A DNA stretch of 64,000 nucleotides from Bubalus kerabau (Eukaryota; Chordata; Mammalia; Artiodactyla; Bovidae): positions 49,377,001 through 49,441,000 of the forward strand of contig NC_073630.1 in assembly GCF_029407905.1 (NCBI RefSeq). The letters are read 5' to 3'. Positions 61,451 to 64,000 of the stretch are shown here, piece by piece. Every line of letters begins with the position of its first letter. Positions within the stretch are counted from its first letter, which is position 1. The notes beneath the pieces were generated by a model. It did not search any database. It was not told the DNA's origin and was given only the letters and a program-made list of their open reading frames with translations. Made by a program: the position numbers and the translations under genes.

Positions 61451-61690
61451 ATGCTTACCAAGAGTAAGATGTGAAAAAGTGATAGTCGCTCAGACCCCAT
61501 GAACTGTAGCCCACTAGGCCCCTCTGTCCACGGGGTTTCCCAGCCAAGAAAACTGGAGTGGGTTGCCATTTCCTCCTCCAGGGATCAAACCCTTGTCTCC
61601 TGCACTGCAAGCAGATTCTTTACCGTCCAAGCCAACAGGGAAGCTCCTCACTCACTTTCACTTTTTTCGTGCTTACCAAGAATAAGATGT
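61451..61690 (-). repeat. Bov-tA SINE with long flanking repeats
   Basis: The element (about 61472-61669) has a deletion in its Bov-A part. It is flanked by gcttaccaagagtaagat and gcttaccaagaataagat, a likely target duplication of about 20 bases with one change. Confidence 0.9.
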
Positions 61691-61699
61691 GTTTGTACC

Positions 61700-62575
61700 C
61701 AAACCTATTTGGTCATTGTAACCCCACAATGTAATTAAATCTTATGTAATCCCAAAAGCATGAAGAAGAAAGAGATGCTCATTCTTTAAAAATTAAGTTG
61801 AATATTTTGGGTAGACTCAGTAAAGAATGGTTACTAAAAAAGCTCTTATGGAATTAGGACAGCTGGAAAAGGCTGGGAAAAGAAACTGAAGAAATCTTGA
61901 TGAATTTTGGGCTTCAATGGTTTCACAAGTGTCTTTGTTTTCTTTTCATTTGGAAGAAACAGAAATTGGGTACTGTTTATGCCAGAAAGATCACAAGAAA
62001 CTCCAATCAGTAGATCCATACTCAAAGGCAAGGCTGTAACTAGAAAGACTGGCAAATGAATGTACATATCCATTGTTTAAATTAAAACAAAATGCTTATG
62101 GAATATTTTAATGAATCTTTGCTTTAACTGAATTCTCAATTAATCAATAAATTACTTTGTCCCTATGGTACTAGCTTGTAATTTTTTGTCATTATTATAA
62201 TACAACTAATAGATCCTTTCAGTTCCATCTCCCTCCACATTTTTCTTCTCTAACATTCTCAGTGGCTGCATCAAGATTGTAAGAAATTCCTTGCACTGTG
62301 CATTGTTTGATGGTCATCAATTTTGCTGACATAAAAGCTGAGCTAGATGGTTCAAAAGCCCAAGCCTGTCCCTTCTGCACGCAAGCATCAGACATGCTGG
62401 CAAGCTATCTTTACTTTTATCTGGACATAGAAGAGTGCCCTGGATTATTACTGTGAAGGACCCGGCAGTGGGAAAGCATTGCCTCCATTGTTAAGTTGGC
62501 TTCGCTCAAAATTAGGGAACAGCTTTGGCTCGAGGGTTCTGTAGCAGGGGAACTTAGAGCCTCAAATGAGCCTCT
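61700..62575. other. Upstream intron stretch, unclassified
   Basis: AT-rich. No repeat or exon is recognised. Confidence 0.45.
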
Positions 62576-62579
62576 TACT

Positions 62580-62868
62580 CCTTAAAGTAATTCTCATCTT
62601 AAGTGTCACTTCCTCATGGCCTGGTCTAAATTCTGGCCCCTTTGTGGTCCTCTGAAGCCAACAACCTCCTTATTTCCTTCCCTGCTTTTATCACAATTTG
62701 GAATTTTAAATTTATTTTAAACAAATTTATTATTTGTTTAAAATCTGTCTTCCCCACGCTAGAATTTTTAGCTCCACGAAGGCAGGGACGGATTGTATTC
62801 TTGTTCACTGTTTTATTCCCAGAGTCCAGCCCTGTGTCAGGCATGTGGTAAATGTGTTGGATGAAGGA
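62580..62868 (+). repeat. L2 LINE 3' end
   Basis: It reads cacttcctcatggcctggtc, ccttccctgcttttatcaca, ctccacgaaggcagggacgg and ccctgtgtcaggcatgtggt in L2 order. Confidence 0.88.
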
Positions 62869-62876
62869 ATATATAC

Positions 62877-62960
62877 TGGATGGATGGATGGATGGATGGA
62901 TGGATGGATGAGTGGATGGATGGATGGATGGATGGAGGGAGGGATGGATGGATGAGTGGA
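62877..62960. repeat. (TGGA)n microsatellite
   Basis: About 20 TGGA units in about 84 bases with a few interruptions (gagt, ggagggaggga). It lies at the end of the L2, where the native tail is related (ggatgaagg). Confidence 0.96.
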
Positions 62961-63480
62961 TTCAACAGCAGACAGCTCTGCAATTGCCACCGCAGCCTTC
63001 CATGCAGTGCAGCACTGTACTTCTCAGCACTTAATCACCGAGCTTCGTACACCACTTTTGTAGGATAACAGCTATCATTATGTGTACATTATGAGAACAA
63101 ATAAAAGGAGGATTAAGAGACTTTCCTTGGAACACCTGTAAACACCTGAAATATTTGATGTGTAGTGTACTGACTTGGCCCGTTCTGAAATCTCTCTGGT
63201 GAATGAGATTTCAAAAATATCTAACCACACGAATCCCAGGTGGGCCAAGGTTAACTCTTTAGTTGTTCCACTGATGGAGGTGGTAGTGGGGGTACTCCAG
63301 GAGTATAGGATGAGCAGCTGAGATGGTGGTGAGGGGCAGTCTTGGGCCTGGATAGTGCCAGTATTCCCAGGTAAGGAACCGTTTCAAAGCTTTCACTGGG
63401 ATGTTGAGTTGGTATGTACCTGAACATCAGTTTTGAACTCTGGAATCCTATATGATCATACTGGTTCTGTCTTTACATAA
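62961..63480. other. Upstream intron stretch, unclassified
   Basis: Nothing is recognised. Confidence 0.5.
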
Positions 63481-63497
63481 AATTTTGTTAATTTGTG

Positions 63498-63668
63498 AAT
63501 GTTCCTGGTGGTCCAGTGGCTAAGACTCTGAATTTCTACCGCGGAGGGCCTGGGTTCAGTCCCTGGTCCGGGAACTATATCTTACATGTAGCAACTAAAA
63601 AGATCCCACGTGCCACAACTCAGACTCAGCACAGCCAAATAAATACAAATAAATATTAAAGAAAAATT
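63498..63668 (+). repeat. CHR-type tRNA-Glu SINE
   Basis: It reads gttcctggtggtccagtggc, ggttcagtccctggtccggg, ccacgtgccacaactcagac and ends in an (AAATA)n tail. Confidence 0.9.
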
Positions 63669-63754
63669 TGTTACTTTGTGCATCAAGGATTCTTTACATT
63701 AATCCTGATTTTTAAAACACTGTGTTAAATGTTATTTATTATGAAGATTGTTGT

Positions 63755-64000
63755 GAGTTGAATTGAGTCCCCTGTAAAATGCATATGTTGAATCTGAACC
63801 CCCAGTATGGATAGGACCTTATTTGGATATAGGGTCATTACAGATATAGTTAGCTAAAATGAGATCATGCTGGAATAGGGTGGACTTTAATCCAGTATGA
63901 CTGGTAAACCTTAGAAAAAGGGGAAAATTGGACAAAGACTCACAGGGAAAATGTCATGTGAGGATTGGAGTTATGCTGCCACAAGCCAAGGAACTATTAG
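63755..64000 (+). repeat. Old dispersed repeat, probably LTR-type, runs off the window
   Basis: It reads tgagttgaattgagtcccct, ccttatttggatatagggtc, gctaaaatgagatcatgctg and ctgccacaagccaaggaact. This is a common old mammalian repeat also present in reverse at 37258-37735. I cannot fix the family. Confidence 0.5.

Noticed and set aside
62461..62530. Possible upstream SEL1L3 exon on the minus strand (ctacag acceptor followed by an open frame)
   Set aside because: The translation does not match the expected part of SEL1L3, there is no donor before the stop, and the phase is not supported.

Overview
The window is a piece of a ruminant (cattle-like) nuclear genome. The evidence is the dense Bov-A2 and Bov-tA SINEs, BovB (RTE) LINE 3' ends, ruminant L1 3' ends and CHR-type tRNA-Glu SINEs, lying on a background of old mammalian MIR, L2, MER5A and MLT1 elements. 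There is no bacterial, organellar or phage content. No complete gene is present.

One gene crosses the window on the minus strand. Seventeen exons between 58904 (5' side) and 3360 (3' side) join through GT-AG introns into one open frame of 2102 bases, about 700 codons, without a stop or frameshift. The product is SEL1L3 (sel-1 suppressor of lin-12-like 3). I recognise it by near-identity of every exon to the mammalian protein as I remember it. The exons cover the end of an N-terminal lectin/LamG-like region, a linker, the Sel1-like repeat (TPR-like) solenoid and the C-terminal hydrophobic membrane segment. The N-terminal exons (about 380 residues in the human protein) lie beyond 64000. The short C-terminal tail exon was not found and probably lies before position 1.

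Layout, read in gene direction: 64000-58905 is intron sequence 5' of the first visible exon. Exons A-C lie at 58.9-54.2 kb. The largest intron (11.5 kb) separates exon C from D. Exons D-E lie at 42.7-40.8 kb and exons F-K at 32.3-18.3 kb. An 8 kb intron follows. Exons L-N are at 10.4-8.8 kb and exons O-Q at 4.7-3.4 kb. Five successive exons (E-I) are all phase 0/0.

Most of the intron space I can classify is transposon-derived. The points worth a second look are structural: a 104-bp tandem duplication, a mariner remnant reduced to its two joined ends, a trimeric Bov-A2, a perfect hairpin in a BovB 3' end, 60-bp direct repeats around a truncated SINE, a purine/pyrimidine microsatellite forming the polypyrimidine tract of one SEL1L3 exon, and an 83-base intron whose retention would remove the membrane segment. 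I found no new biological system here.
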